Source of the DNA: Candidatus Nanopelagicus limnes
Lineage (GTDB): Bacteria > Actinomycetota > Actinomycetes > Nanopelagicales > Nanopelagicaceae
Assembly: GCF_002287885.2 (NCBI RefSeq)
Contig: NZ_CP016768.2
Coordinates: forward strand, 496,001-560,000
Length of the DNA stretch: 64,000 nucleotides
Direction of reading: 5' to 3'
The translations under genes and the position numbers were made by a program. This document shows positions 14,776 to 24,357 of the stretch, in pieces (positions within the stretch are counted from its first letter, which is position 1; each line of letters starts with the position of its first letter). A model generated the notes under the pieces. It did no database searches. It had not been told where the DNA came from and was given only the letters and a program-made list of their open reading frames with translations.

Positions 14776-15729
14776 ATGAGTGCAGATCTAGCACACATTC
14801 CAGTAGCACTTGATCAGTGCGTTGATTTGCTCTCCCCAGCATTTGCTAATAAATCAAAGCCTTACTTACTAGATGCCACCTTAGGACTTGGTGGGCATGC
14901 AAAGGTATTTTTACAACAATTTTCTAATTTACATCTTATTGGAATTGATCGTGATCAATCTGCCATAAAGATTGCGCAAAGTAATTTGGCCGCCTTCTCC
15001 GATCGAGTAAGTATTACTCACGCTACATATGATCAGATTCAATTGGCGCTAGATAATGCCGGGGTTTCAAAGGTTGATGGCATCCTCTTTGATTTAGGTG
15101 TTTCATCAATGCAGTTAGACATCCCAGAGCGTGGCTTTTCCTACTCCCAGCAAGCCCCTCTTGATATGCGAATGGATCAAAGTAATCCACTTACCGCATC
15201 CCAAATTCTTAACACCTACTCACATGGTCAGTTAGCAAAAATCCTGCAAAATTATGGCGAAGAGAAGTTTGCAAGCAAGATCGCTGAAAATATTATCAAG
15301 GCTCGAAATGCTGGCACTTTAAATACCACCACAGATTTAGCTCAGATTGTGAAGGATTCAATTCCAGCCCCGGCTCGTCGCACCGGTGGAAACCCAGCAA
15401 AGCGAACCTTTCAAGCACTTCGCATTGAGGTTAATCAGGAGTTAGCGATCCTAGAAAGGGCCATACCGGCCGCATTAGATGCTTTAGCTATAGGAGCTCG
15501 CCTAGTTGTAATGAGTTATCAATCCCTTGAGGATCGCCTTGTTAAAGGTTTTTTCACACAAGCTACCAAATCAAATACCCCACTTGGACTTCCAGTTGAG
15601 CTACCAAACTCAGCTGCCTCTTTTGAATTACTTCATAGTGGTAGCACCGCTGCAAATGAGGCGGAGCAGTTAAGTAACCCACGTTCACAATCTATGCGCT
15701 TGCGCGCTATTGAGCGAAGGAGTGCTTAA
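14776..15729 (+). CDS. rsmH: 16S rRNA m4C1402 methyltransferase
   Basis: SAM-dependent methyltransferase (317 residues) that N4-methylates C1402 in the ribosomal P site. It has the motif LDATLGLGGHA near 32-42 (SAM binding), the H(I/V)PV..D N-terminal pattern, GILFDLGVSSMQLD near 104-117, and the family signature GNPAKRTFQALRIEVN near 204-219. A strong SD (GGGGGAGGAG) precedes the ATG. Its stop overlaps the start of the ftsL-like gene (TAATG), so it leads the continuous rsmH-to-murC run. Confidence 0.95.
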   Translation: MSADLAHIPVALDQCVDLLSPAFANKSKPYLLDATLGLGGHAKVFLQQFSNLHLIGIDRDQSAIKIAQSNLAAFSDRVSITHATYDQIQLALDNAGVSKVDGILFDLGVSSMQLDIPERGFSYSQQAPLDMRMDQSNPLTASQILNTYSHGQLAKILQNYGEEKFASKIAENIIKARNAGTLNTTTDLAQIVKDSIPAPARRTGGNPAKRTFQALRIEVNQELAILERAIPAALDALAIGARLVVMSYQSLEDRLVKGFFTQATKSNTPLGLPVELPNSAASFELLHSGSTAANEAEQLSNPRSQSMRLRAIERRSA

Positions 15730-16109
15730 TGGCGATATTTGAATTAGCCCCGGCAATTAGGATCTCCACCAAAATTGTTAAAGCCCAAACCAATAAAGCG
15801 GTTTTGCGATTAGCACCAGAGATTAAAAATGGTGAGGTCGCAAATGATCGAACCTTTATAGTCTTTCTAGCAACTATTTTCACCGCTGGATTGCTTTCGC
15901 TACTGGTGATAAATACTGCGCTCGCACGAGATGCCTTTGTGCTCGGACAACTTAAACAGCAAGCACAAGTACTAACTGATCAACGTGAGGCTATTTTGCA
16001 AGAGGTGGCAGCAAAATCATCCCCAGATAAATTGGCACAAAGTGCTAGCGAACTTGGCATGGTGGCATCAATTAATCCAAGATTTTTAGATATGTCGGTG
16101 GGCAAGTGA
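15729..16109 (+). CDS. ftsL: FtsL-like septum protein
   Basis: Bitopic protein of 126 residues: a basic cytoplasmic part (1-40), one membrane helix at about 43-62, then an extracytoplasmic stretch with coiled-coil character (about 72-95), as in FtsL/DivIC proteins. Sequence identity in this family is low, so the call rests on topology, size and position between rsmH and ftsI, where ftsL stands in nearly all bacteria. Start overlaps the rsmH stop and its own stop overlaps the ftsI start, so stoichiometric coupling with FtsI is likely. Confidence 0.78.
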   Translation: MAIFELAPAIRISTKIVKAQTNKAVLRLAPEIKNGEVANDRTFIVFLATIFTAGLLSLLVINTALARDAFVLGQLKQQAQVLTDQREAILQEVAAKSSPDKLAQSASELGMVASINPRFLDMSVGK

Positions 16110-17917
16110 TGAACCAACAATTACTTGTGCAGGATCGGATTCGAAAAATTGTGGCCATTGCAATTGTCATTTTCTTACTCTTTGGTCTGCGCCTTATTGA
16201 AATTCAAGCAATTAGAGCTAAGGGGTATGTCGAAAAAGCTGATACTGAGTTAAGTAAATCCGCCACCTTGCTTGCTCCTAGAGGAACTATTTATGACATT
16301 AATGGAGTGGAGCTAGCTAGATCGATCTCTGCTATGAACATCGCAGTTGATCAAACTGTAGTAAATGATCCAATTGCAGCAGCTTTGGTGGTCGCGCCAA
16401 TCCTAGGTATGACGCCGGCGCAGTTAGCGCCGCAATTAACTGGTGATCGCAGATATGTTTTGATTGCCAAAGATATTACGCCAGAAAAATGGCGGCAGGT
16501 ATATGAAGCAATTGGCGCCTATAACAGTGAAGTGTTAAAAACTAAGGAAGGTATTAGTAAGCGAATCGGTGGCTTTGTGCCAGAGCGCAGCTACATTCGA
16601 GATTATCCAAGCGGAAAATTAACTTCCTCATTAGTTGGAATTATTAATGATCAAGGCTTTGGTGCTTCGGGAATTGAAAGCAGTTTAAATGGCCTACTTG
16701 CTGGGGTAAACGGTAAGTATGTATACGCCAACGGCCGAGGAAACATAATTCCAGGATCAGAGCGGGTAAGTGTTGAGGCAAAATCTGGCACAAGTGTTCG
16801 GTTAACAATTGATCGAGATGTTCAGTGGGTGGCTCAAAATGCAATTAGCCAGGCAGTTTCAGCATCACGTGCACAATCTGGCACTGTGATTGTGATGGAT
16901 CCAAAAACTGGCGCCATCTTGGCACAAGCTAGTGCGCCTACTTTTGACCCAAGTATTTCAAGTTCAATTACTTTAGAGAAGTTAAAGAACCCAGCGGTGC
17001 AAGAGGTTTATGAACCTGGCTCAACTGGAAAGGTAATTACTGTTGCAGCCGCTCTACAGGAAGGTTTAGTTACACCTGAATCTGTTTTCACAATCCCTTA
17101 CAAAATGAAGGTTGCAGATCAATACTTTCATGATCATGAAAAACACCCAACCCAGAGATTAACTACCGCAGGTGTGTTAGCTGTATCAAGTAATACTGGA
17201 TCAATTCAGATCGGACAAAAACTAGGTAAAGATGTTTTATATGATTACCTTCGAAAATTTGGTATTGGAGAGAGCACTAATTCAAAACTACCGGGTGAAT
17301 CAGCTGGAATTTTGCATCCAGTTAAAAACTGGTCCGGCACCTCACTTCCAACAATTGCATTTGGTCAAGGGTATTCACTAACAGCAATGCAAGCGACCTC
17401 TGTGTTTGCAACAATCGCAAATGATGGCGTGCGTGTTTCACCTTCAATACTTGCTGGCGTTGTTGATGAAAGCGGTAAGTACACACCTGCTAAACCAAAT
17501 AATTCAGTGCGGGTGCTTAGCTCACAAACTGCAACTGATATGCGGGCGATGATGGAGAGTGTGGTTTCAAGCAATGGAACTGCTCCAAGTGCTGCTATTT
17601 CAGGCTATCGAATTGCTGGAAAAACTGGAACTGCAAATCGATTTAATTCTGCTTGTAAATGTTACAGCGGATATACCGCATCATTTATTGGTTTCGCACC
17701 AGCAGATGCGCCAAAGTATGTAATTAGTGTGACAATTCAAGATCCAAAAGGTATGCACTGGGGTGGGGCTTTAGCTGGTCCAGTGTTTAAAAAAGTTATG
17801 AGCTTTGTTCTACAAAGTGAGCGAATACAGCCAACTATCGCGCCTAAAACAACATTCACATTAACTGAAGCTGCCCTTAAATCTTCAAAGAGTAAGAATG
17901 ACAAGGCTGGTGCCTAG
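16109..17917 (+). CDS. ftsI: Septal peptidoglycan transpeptidase (PBP2/FtsI)
   Basis: Class B penicillin-binding protein, 602 residues: an N-terminal membrane helix (about 13-32), a dimerisation domain, and a transpeptidase domain with S305-T-G-K308 (nucleophile Ser), SSN at about 360-362 and KTG at about 505-507. No PASTA domain follows. It cross-links septal peptidoglycan together with FtsW, encoded further down. ATG at 16109 overlaps the ftsL stop by 1 nt; a GTG one codon upstream is an alternative start. Confidence 0.94.
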   Translation: MNQQLLVQDRIRKIVAIAIVIFLLFGLRLIEIQAIRAKGYVEKADTELSKSATLLAPRGTIYDINGVELARSISAMNIAVDQTVVNDPIAAALVVAPILGMTPAQLAPQLTGDRRYVLIAKDITPEKWRQVYEAIGAYNSEVLKTKEGISKRIGGFVPERSYIRDYPSGKLTSSLVGIINDQGFGASGIESSLNGLLAGVNGKYVYANGRGNIIPGSERVSVEAKSGTSVRLTIDRDVQWVAQNAISQAVSASRAQSGTVIVMDPKTGAILAQASAPTFDPSISSSITLEKLKNPAVQEVYEPGSTGKVITVAAALQEGLVTPESVFTIPYKMKVADQYFHDHEKHPTQRLTTAGVLAVSSNTGSIQIGQKLGKDVLYDYLRKFGIGESTNSKLPGESAGILHPVKNWSGTSLPTIAFGQGYSLTAMQATSVFATIANDGVRVSPSILAGVVDESGKYTPAKPNNSVRVLSSQTATDMRAMMESVVSSNGTAPSAAISGYRIAGKTGTANRFNSACKCYSGYTASFIGFAPADAPKYVISVTIQDPKGMHWGGALAGPVFKKVMSFVLQSERIQPTIAPKTTFTLTEAALKSSKSKNDKAGA

Positions 17918-17919
17918 TT

Positions 17920-19386
17920 ATGAGAATCATTCCTGGCACACCTTTAGCAAAATCTTTACTGGAGTTTGATTCAAAGATATTCGATCAGCGGGTTTTTATC
18001 AGTGGGGTTTCAATAAATGCGCAAAAAGTAGTGCCTGGTGATCTATTCATTGCGTTCGCTGGAGCTAACACACATGGCGTTTCCTATCTAGAGCAGGCGA
18101 TAAGTAATGGCGCAGTTGCAGTTTTAAGTGATCAAAAAATTAAATCTTCAATTCCATCCTTCATTCACCCAAAACCACGTGAAATTGTTGGTCCAATCTC
18201 TGCCTGGCTTCATGGACACCCATTTGAAAGTATGAAAGCAATAGGAATAACCGGCACTAACGGAAAGACAACTACTGCCAATTTAGTGAAGCAAATCTGG
18301 CAACTGAATTCAATTAAGTCAGGATTAATTGGAACACTTGGTGTTGAAATAGGGGAGGAGAAATTAGAAAGCGCTCGAACCACACCTGAGGCTGATGACC
18401 TGCAGGCAATTGCTGGGGCAATGGTTGAGCAAGGATGTAAAAATCTGGTGATGGAAGTTAGCAGCCATGCAATTGATCAAGGCCGGATTAAGAGCGCAAA
18501 ATATGAGGTTGTAGCCTTTTCTAACCTGACCCAAGATCACTTGGATTATCACCTTAATATGGAGAATTACTTCCAAGCTAAGGCCAAGCTATTTACATCT
18601 GAGTACGCAAAAGTTGCAGTGATTAATATTGATGATTCATATGGAAAAAAACTATCACACCAAGTGAAGATCCCAGTTGTCAGCGTATCGCGCAAAGACT
18701 CAAATGCAGATTTCTACCTGGCAAAAGCTGAGATTAAAAATGGTCTCTACCAAGTTGAGATAAAGAGTAAATCAGGTGAGAGCTTGATTGAAAACTTTGC
18801 ATTGCTTGGAGATTACAATTTAGATAATCTCCTTTTAGCGGTAGCCATTGTTAATTCTGTAGGTTTGTCCTTAGACAAAATTGCGCCCACAATCGGTAAA
18901 TTACACAGTGTGCCTGGCAGGCTAGAGAGTGTTAACGCTGGTCAGAAATTTACCGCCTTAGTTGATTATGCCCACACGCCAGATGCTGTGGAAAGAGTTA
19001 TTGCAACAGTAAAATCAGTGACCGATGGAAAAATAATTGGGGTACTTGGCTGTGGTGGAGACAGAGATGCTAGTAAACGCTCAGTAATGGGGCATGCGTT
19101 GTTTAATGGATGTGATCTTGCAGTATTTACTAGCGATAATCCAAGGAGTGAATCGGCTGAGTCTATTTTGAAGGAAATGACTAAGGGCTTAGACCTTGGT
19201 AAAAAAGGATTTATTGAAATAGATCGAAAAAGTGCAATTGATTTAGCAGTTAAAAACGCTCAAAGCGGTGATGTAGTTTTATTGATGGGCAAGGGTCATG
19301 AGAGTGGGCAAGAGGTAAATTCAGTTGTTACGCCATTTGATGATCGTGTTGAATTAGCTGAATCAATCAAGCGATTGGTCCGTTAA
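17920..19386 (+). CDS. murE: UDP-MurNAc-tripeptide synthetase (meso-DAP adding)
   Basis: Mur ligase adding the third stem-peptide residue. The 488-residue protein has the ATP-binding loop GITGTNGKTT near 109-118, the carbamylated-Lys/Glu region in the centre, and the DNPR motif near 406-409 that marks meso-diaminopimelate specificity (Lys-specific enzymes lack it). The wall is therefore predicted to be A1-gamma type. It starts 2 nt after ftsI and its stop overlaps murF. Confidence 0.94.
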   Translation: MRIIPGTPLAKSLLEFDSKIFDQRVFISGVSINAQKVVPGDLFIAFAGANTHGVSYLEQAISNGAVAVLSDQKIKSSIPSFIHPKPREIVGPISAWLHGHPFESMKAIGITGTNGKTTTANLVKQIWQLNSIKSGLIGTLGVEIGEEKLESARTTPEADDLQAIAGAMVEQGCKNLVMEVSSHAIDQGRIKSAKYEVVAFSNLTQDHLDYHLNMENYFQAKAKLFTSEYAKVAVINIDDSYGKKLSHQVKIPVVSVSRKDSNADFYLAKAEIKNGLYQVEIKSKSGESLIENFALLGDYNLDNLLLAVAIVNSVGLSLDKIAPTIGKLHSVPGRLESVNAGQKFTALVDYAHTPDAVERVIATVKSVTDGKIIGVLGCGGDRDASKRSVMGHALFNGCDLAVFTSDNPRSESAESILKEMTKGLDLGKKGFIEIDRKSAIDLAVKNAQSGDVVLLMGKGHESGQEVNSVVTPFDDRVELAESIKRLVR

Positions 19387-20765
19387 TGCTAAAAATTAGC
19401 GCAGCTGAATTCGCCAAGATAGTTGCCGGCCAGCTTCATGAAATCTCTGAGTCGACCATGATCGATCAAGTTCCGGTTATCAACTCAAAAAACGCAACAA
19501 AGGATTCATTTTTTGTTGCCTTTGAGGGCCAGCAGGTGGATGGGCACAATTTTGTCACCGAAGCGATTAATCTTGGAGCAAAGTTTGCTTTAGTAAGTAA
19601 ACCTGTTTCCGAACCTCATATATTGGTAGCCGACACTGGTAAAGCTTTAATTGATTTAGCTATATACATTCGATCAAAATTACCTGAGCTAAAAATTGTC
19701 GGCATCACTGGCTCGCAGGGTAAAACCACTTCTAAAGAATTCTTACACTCAATTCTTAAACTTGAAGGTGAAACCGTAGCAACGGCTGGAAACTTTAATA
19801 CCGATATTGGTGTTCCACTGACCCTGTTGCGCTGCAATGATCAAACCAAGTTTTGTATTTTAGAGATGGGCGCAAGACACTCTGGTGATATCGCAAAGTT
19901 AACAAAAATAGCCAAACCAAATGTGGGAGTAGTGCTAGTTGTTGGTACTGCACACATTGGTGAGTTTGGCTCGGTTGAGGCAATCGCTAAGACCAAGGCA
20001 GAGTTGATAACAAATTTGCCGGCTAATTCAACTGCAGTACTTGGAAGTTATGATATTTACACTCCTAAGATGGCAGAATCTTTGGAGTTAAAAAAAGTTT
20101 TGTTCGGAGTTAATCAAAATGTTAGGGCTGCAGATTTAGAAATGCATGGTGGGTATGCTCACTTTGATTTGGTTACACCTGCCGGCAGAAATCCAGTTTC
20201 TTTGCAGGTTTTAGGTGAACACCAAGTTCCTAATGCACTTGCAGCCGCCGCCGCAGCTTTTGCTTTGGGAGTTGTTAATGAAAATATTGCAGTTGGTTTA
20301 ACGACTGCCACTTTAGATAGTAAATGGCGGATGCAAATAGAGGAGATCAAGGGCATTCACTTGATTCATGATTATTACAATGCTAATCCAGAGAGCATGA
20401 AGGCAGCTCTAAAAACTTTGATTTTATTAAGTCAGGAAAGTGGTGGAGCTAGCTGGGCAATTCTTGGCAAAATGCATGAATTGGGTGCTACTGAGGCAGA
20501 AGGCCATAAAGAGGTTACGGCTTTTTCTAAGGAGATTGGCCTTGACCACCTGCTGGCTGTGGCGACTGATCTTTATCAAGACGTTCAGAATCAATCTGAT
20601 TCCGAACATATGCTCCTACATAACTGCCCAAACCCTGAATCTGTTTTACAGTTGGTCGATAATCTTTCAAGTGGAGATGTAATTTTGTTGAAAGCATCGC
20701 GCTCTGAAAGGTTTGAAGATTTAGCAAATGCCATTAAGGCCAAACTGATTGGAGATCAGACGTGA
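19386..20765 (+). CDS. murF: UDP-MurNAc-tripeptide-D-Ala-D-Ala ligase
   Basis: Last cytoplasmic Mur ligase, attaching D-Ala-D-Ala. The 459-residue protein has the three Mur domains: an N-terminal UDP-binding fold, the P-loop GITGSQGKTTSKEF at about 106-119, and a C-terminal domain starting with DYYNANPESMKAAL near 329-342, the typical MurF form of the substrate loop. It overlaps murE by 1 nt and mraY by 4 nt. Confidence 0.94.
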   Translation: MLKISAAEFAKIVAGQLHEISESTMIDQVPVINSKNATKDSFFVAFEGQQVDGHNFVTEAINLGAKFALVSKPVSEPHILVADTGKALIDLAIYIRSKLPELKIVGITGSQGKTTSKEFLHSILKLEGETVATAGNFNTDIGVPLTLLRCNDQTKFCILEMGARHSGDIAKLTKIAKPNVGVVLVVGTAHIGEFGSVEAIAKTKAELITNLPANSTAVLGSYDIYTPKMAESLELKKVLFGVNQNVRAADLEMHGGYAHFDLVTPAGRNPVSLQVLGEHQVPNALAAAAAAFALGVVNENIAVGLTTATLDSKWRMQIEEIKGIHLIHDYYNANPESMKAALKTLILLSQESGGASWAILGKMHELGATEAEGHKEVTAFSKEIGLDHLLAVATDLYQDVQNQSDSEHMLLHNCPNPESVLQLVDNLSSGDVILLKASRSERFEDLANAIKAKLIGDQT

Positions 20766-21820
20766 AAGGCATATTACTTTCAGGAGCTATCTCTGCGATT
20801 TTTGCATTCTTTGCAACTCCAGCTTTAATCAAATTACTAGCAAAAAAAGGTTACGGCCAGATTATTCGAGATGATGGTCCAACCACTCATCATGTTAAGC
20901 GCGGTACTCCTACTATGGGTGGAATTTCTTTAATCACTGCAGCTATCACCGGTTATTTTGCGAGTCATTTGCTAACTGGTGTGTCAGCTACTACTTCGGC
21001 GCTTCTAGTAATAGCACTAATTATTGGGTTAGGTTTTGTTGGTTTCTTAGATGACTGGTTAAAGGTTGCTAAACAAAAATCTATGGGTTTAAATGCAAAA
21101 CAAAAATTGTTAGGACAAGCAATAGTTGCTGGATCATTTGCATATGCTGGATTACAATTCCCAGATAAAAATGGATTAACGCCAATCTCTATGAATCTAT
21201 CAACAGTTAGAGATACTTCAATAAAACTTGGAATGGTGCTGGTAATTATTTGGGTTATTTTGATGGTTCTAGGAACTAGTAACGGCGTGAATTTAACTGA
21301 TGGCTTAGACGGTTTGGCCACCGGCGCTGCAGTAATGGTGTTCACTTCATTTATTTTGATTGGCGTTTGGGAGTTTGGCCAAAGCTGCGCGGTTTCTCCT
21401 GGCTTAAAATGTTATGAGGTTAGAGATCCGTTGGACCTTGCAGTTTTAGCAGCCGCATTAGCAGGAGCTTGTGGTGGATTTTTATGGTGGAATGCTTCGC
21501 CTGCAAAGATATTTATGGGAGATGTTGGCTCGTTAGCACTGGGTGGCGCACTTGCTGGAATTGCAATCACGTTAAGAACTCAACTACTTCTTGTAGTGCT
21601 TGGATTTATTTTTGTTTTGATTACATCTTCAGTTATTTTGCAAGTGGCCTATTTCAAAATTTCTGGTGGCAAACGGATTTTCAAGATGGCTCCACTACAA
21701 CACCATTTTGAGTTAATGGGTTGGGGAGAGGTAACAATCGTTATTAGATTTTGGATTATTGCAAGCCTTGGTGTTGCAGCAGGTTTAGGCCTCTTCTATG
21801 CCCAATGGGTTGTTTCCTAG
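20762..21820 (+). CDS. mraY: Phospho-MurNAc-pentapeptide translocase
   Basis: Membrane enzyme making lipid I from undecaprenyl phosphate and UDP-MurNAc-pentapeptide. The 352-residue polytopic protein carries FLDDWLKV (DDx catalytic pair) near 96-103, NLTDGLDGLA near 178-187, MGDVGSLALGG near 251-261, and PLQHHFE near 306-312 with the His residues of the active site. GTG start, overlapping murF by 4 nt. Confidence 0.94.
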   Translation: MKGILLSGAISAIFAFFATPALIKLLAKKGYGQIIRDDGPTTHHVKRGTPTMGGISLITAAITGYFASHLLTGVSATTSALLVIALIIGLGFVGFLDDWLKVAKQKSMGLNAKQKLLGQAIVAGSFAYAGLQFPDKNGLTPISMNLSTVRDTSIKLGMVLVIIWVILMVLGTSNGVNLTDGLDGLATGAAVMVFTSFILIGVWEFGQSCAVSPGLKCYEVRDPLDLAVLAAALAGACGGFLWWNASPAKIFMGDVGSLALGGALAGIAITLRTQLLLVVLGFIFVLITSSVILQVAYFKISGGKRIFKMAPLQHHFELMGWGEVTIVIRFWIIASLGVAAGLGLFYAQWVVS

Positions 21821-21821
21821 C

Positions 21822-23171
21822 ATGAGCTATGTTTCAGAATTAGCTGGAAAAAAATGTTTGGTTATCGGTGCAGGAGTCACCGGTCAGGCCGTTGACAAAG
21901 CATTAAAGAAATTTGGGGCTATCTCATATCTTTTTGATGAAAAAACCAACTTAGAATCAAAGGTTATCAACCAAATTCCCAAAGAAATTGATTTCGCTGT
22001 GGTTTCACCCGGCTGGCGGGCTGATCATCCAGTGATACTTAATCTTAAGAATTTAGGAATTGAAATTATTGGTGAGGTTGATTTTGCTTGGAAAATTAAA
22101 GAAGTGATTGCACCAAGCCAAAAATGGGTTGCGTTAACTGGTACTAATGGCAAAACCACCACGATTAAAATGGTGGAATCGATATTTAAGAGCGCAAAAA
22201 TCAATGGTGCGGCTTGTGGCAATGTTGGTCAAACCGTTATTGAATCTGTAATGCAAGAGCCTGCTCTAGATTACTTGGCATTAGAGTTGTCATCTTTTCA
22301 AATTCACTGGAGTGACTTACCTAAGTATGAGTCGGTAGCACTTCTTAATATTGCTGAAGATCACATTGACTGGCATGGCAATTTTGATAACTATGCGCAA
22401 GCAAAGCTAAAACTACTTAAGCAAGCAAAGAAATCTTTTGTGAATAAATCCGACAAAGTCTTATCAAATAAAGTTCAAGGTGGATCAGTAATTTGGTTCT
22501 CACTCGATACACCGCAACCAGGTGAATTAGGAGTTGTTGAGAACTTATTAATTGACCGAGCTTTTTCTCCTTCACCAAGTGAAGCAAATGAGATATCAGA
22601 GCTAGTTGATATCACTCCAACTGTTCCTCACAACATCATGAATGCATTGGCTGCTTCCGCACTTGCTTTATCTCTTGGAGTTAAACATGCATCTATTAAA
22701 GATGGATTAAAGAATTTTTCAACTGATCATCACCGTATGCAGCTGGTTCTAAGTAAGGATGAAATAAATTGGGTTGATGATTCAAAGGCAACAAATCCTC
22801 ATGCTGCGATTGCTTCACTGCTTTCATATTTCAATGTGATTTGGATTGCTGGTGGATTAGCAAAGGGCGCCAGTATGGGTGAATTAGCCAGCAGAGCTGG
22901 AAGCCGGATTAAATCAGTAATCCTCATTGGCCAAGATCGAGAGATCATCGCCCAGGCATTTGCGAAGCACTCACCAACTACACAATTAGTCAGAGTTGAT
23001 CAAAGTAGTGATGCTAAACAACTAATGAAAGATGTTGTTGCGCAAGCGAAGAAAACTGCAAAATCTGGCGACACGGTTTTATTAGCTCCTGCGTGTGCAT
23101 CAATGGATCAGTTTGATTCATATGTTGAACGTGGGCAATTATTTGCTCAAGCTGTAAAAGAGTTGGTTTAG
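21822..23171 (+). CDS. murD: UDP-MurNAc-L-Ala:D-Glu ligase
   Basis: Adds D-glutamate to UDP-MurNAc-L-Ala. It has an N-terminal Rossmann-like GAGVTG, the P-loop ALTGTNGKTTT near 103-113, and HHRMQLV in the C-terminal domain junction. The start was set at ATG 21822 (449 residues, MSYVSEL), one base after the mraY stop; an in-frame ATG at 21798 would overlap mraY by 23 bp with no support. It is followed by ftsW after 1 nt. Confidence 0.93.
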   Translation: MSYVSELAGKKCLVIGAGVTGQAVDKALKKFGAISYLFDEKTNLESKVINQIPKEIDFAVVSPGWRADHPVILNLKNLGIEIIGEVDFAWKIKEVIAPSQKWVALTGTNGKTTTIKMVESIFKSAKINGAACGNVGQTVIESVMQEPALDYLALELSSFQIHWSDLPKYESVALLNIAEDHIDWHGNFDNYAQAKLKLLKQAKKSFVNKSDKVLSNKVQGGSVIWFSLDTPQPGELGVVENLLIDRAFSPSPSEANEISELVDITPTVPHNIMNALAASALALSLGVKHASIKDGLKNFSTDHHRMQLVLSKDEINWVDDSKATNPHAAIASLLSYFNVIWIAGGLAKGASMGELASRAGSRIKSVILIGQDREIIAQAFAKHSPTTQLVRVDQSSDAKQLMKDVVAQAKKTAKSGDTVLLAPACASMDQFDSYVERGQLFAQAVKELV

Positions 23172-23172
23172 C

Positions 23173-24357
23173 ATGAGTAGCAATCTAACTATCAAGAAGT
23201 ATTCAAGAATTTTGGCAAGACCAGAAATTCCTTACTACCTGATCATTTGGAGCACAGTTTTCCTATCAGCATTGGGCTTAACCATGGTTTTATCCTCTTC
23301 AACCGTCACTTCGCTGCAAGAAAACGGAAATGCTTATGCAATATTTATGCGTCAATTTTTCTTCTTAGGTTTAGGTAGTTTTGCATTTTATTGGGCTTTC
23401 AAAGTTCAAGGAGCCGTCTGGCCAAGAATTGCTCGGTATGCACTATCAATTTCCATTGTAATTTTGTTGTTGCCTTTTGTTCCATTTCTAGGAAAAAACG
23501 TTAAAGGAAACAGAAACTGGATTGAAATCGCAGGATTCACCTTGCAGCCATCGGAGATTGCAAAATTCCTTCTAATTCTTTGGTGTGCGTTGCAACTACG
23601 AAGAATAGGTGAATACGCTGGAAAGAAATCTCCTTTTCGATTGATTGCTCCAGGTTTTACAGTTGTTGAAGTTCTAATTTTATTTGAGCGTGATTTAGGA
23701 ACTGCATTGCTGGTCTTAATTATTTTCATCGGAATTTTGTTTATTTCAGGTGCGCCCATGAAACATTTTATTGGGATAGGAGTTTGTGCAGTTGTTATTG
23801 GTAGTGCTTTCGTTTTAAGTAGCAATTATCGCGTGAACAGATTTGCTGCCTTATTTGATCCATTTGATGAAAAGTATTACAAGTTTTCTGGATGGCAACC
23901 TGCGCACAGCATTATGGGTTTAGCTAGCGGTGGTTTGTGGGGAAGTGGGCTTGGAGCTAGTAAACAGAAGTGGGCAAATTTAGCTGAGGCCCATACCGAT
24001 TTCATTTTTTCAGTGATTGGCGAAGAGCTGGGTTTATTAGGCACTGTATTGGTCTTGGTTCTCTACGCAGCACTTATTTACTCAATTCTAAGAGTTGCAC
24101 TAAAAACTAAGGATGATTTCTCTAGATATGCCACTGCGGGAATTGCATGTTGGTTTATTGCTCAAGTGACTATCAATATTGGATCAGTCACTTCATTACT
24201 TCCTGTTATTGGTGTTACCTTGCCACTTATTTCCTATGGCGGTTCATCACTATTGGCTAACTTAATTGCAATTGGCTATGTATTAGGTGTTGCTCGAAGA
24301 ACTCCTGAGATTTCAGAGGGCATAAAGCTGAGTCGGATGAGAAAATCAAGCCAATGA
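23173..24357 (+). CDS. ftsW: SEDS septal glycosyltransferase FtsW
   Basis: Polymerises lipid II at the septum with FtsI. The 394-residue protein has about ten membrane helices. Family landmarks are GNRNWI and LQPSEIAKF near 112-130, HTDFIFSVIGEELGLLG near 275-291 (including the catalytic Asp position), and the C-terminal PLISYGGSS. Its stop overlaps murG by 4 nt. Confidence 0.94.
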   Translation: MSSNLTIKKYSRILARPEIPYYLIIWSTVFLSALGLTMVLSSSTVTSLQENGNAYAIFMRQFFFLGLGSFAFYWAFKVQGAVWPRIARYALSISIVILLLPFVPFLGKNVKGNRNWIEIAGFTLQPSEIAKFLLILWCALQLRRIGEYAGKKSPFRLIAPGFTVVEVLILFERDLGTALLVLIIFIGILFISGAPMKHFIGIGVCAVVIGSAFVLSSNYRVNRFAALFDPFDEKYYKFSGWQPAHSIMGLASGGLWGSGLGASKQKWANLAEAHTDFIFSVIGEELGLLGTVLVLVLYAALIYSILRVALKTKDDFSRYATAGIACWFIAQVTINIGSVTSLLPVIGVTLPLISYGGSSLLANLIAIGYVLGVARRTPEISEGIKLSRMRKSSQ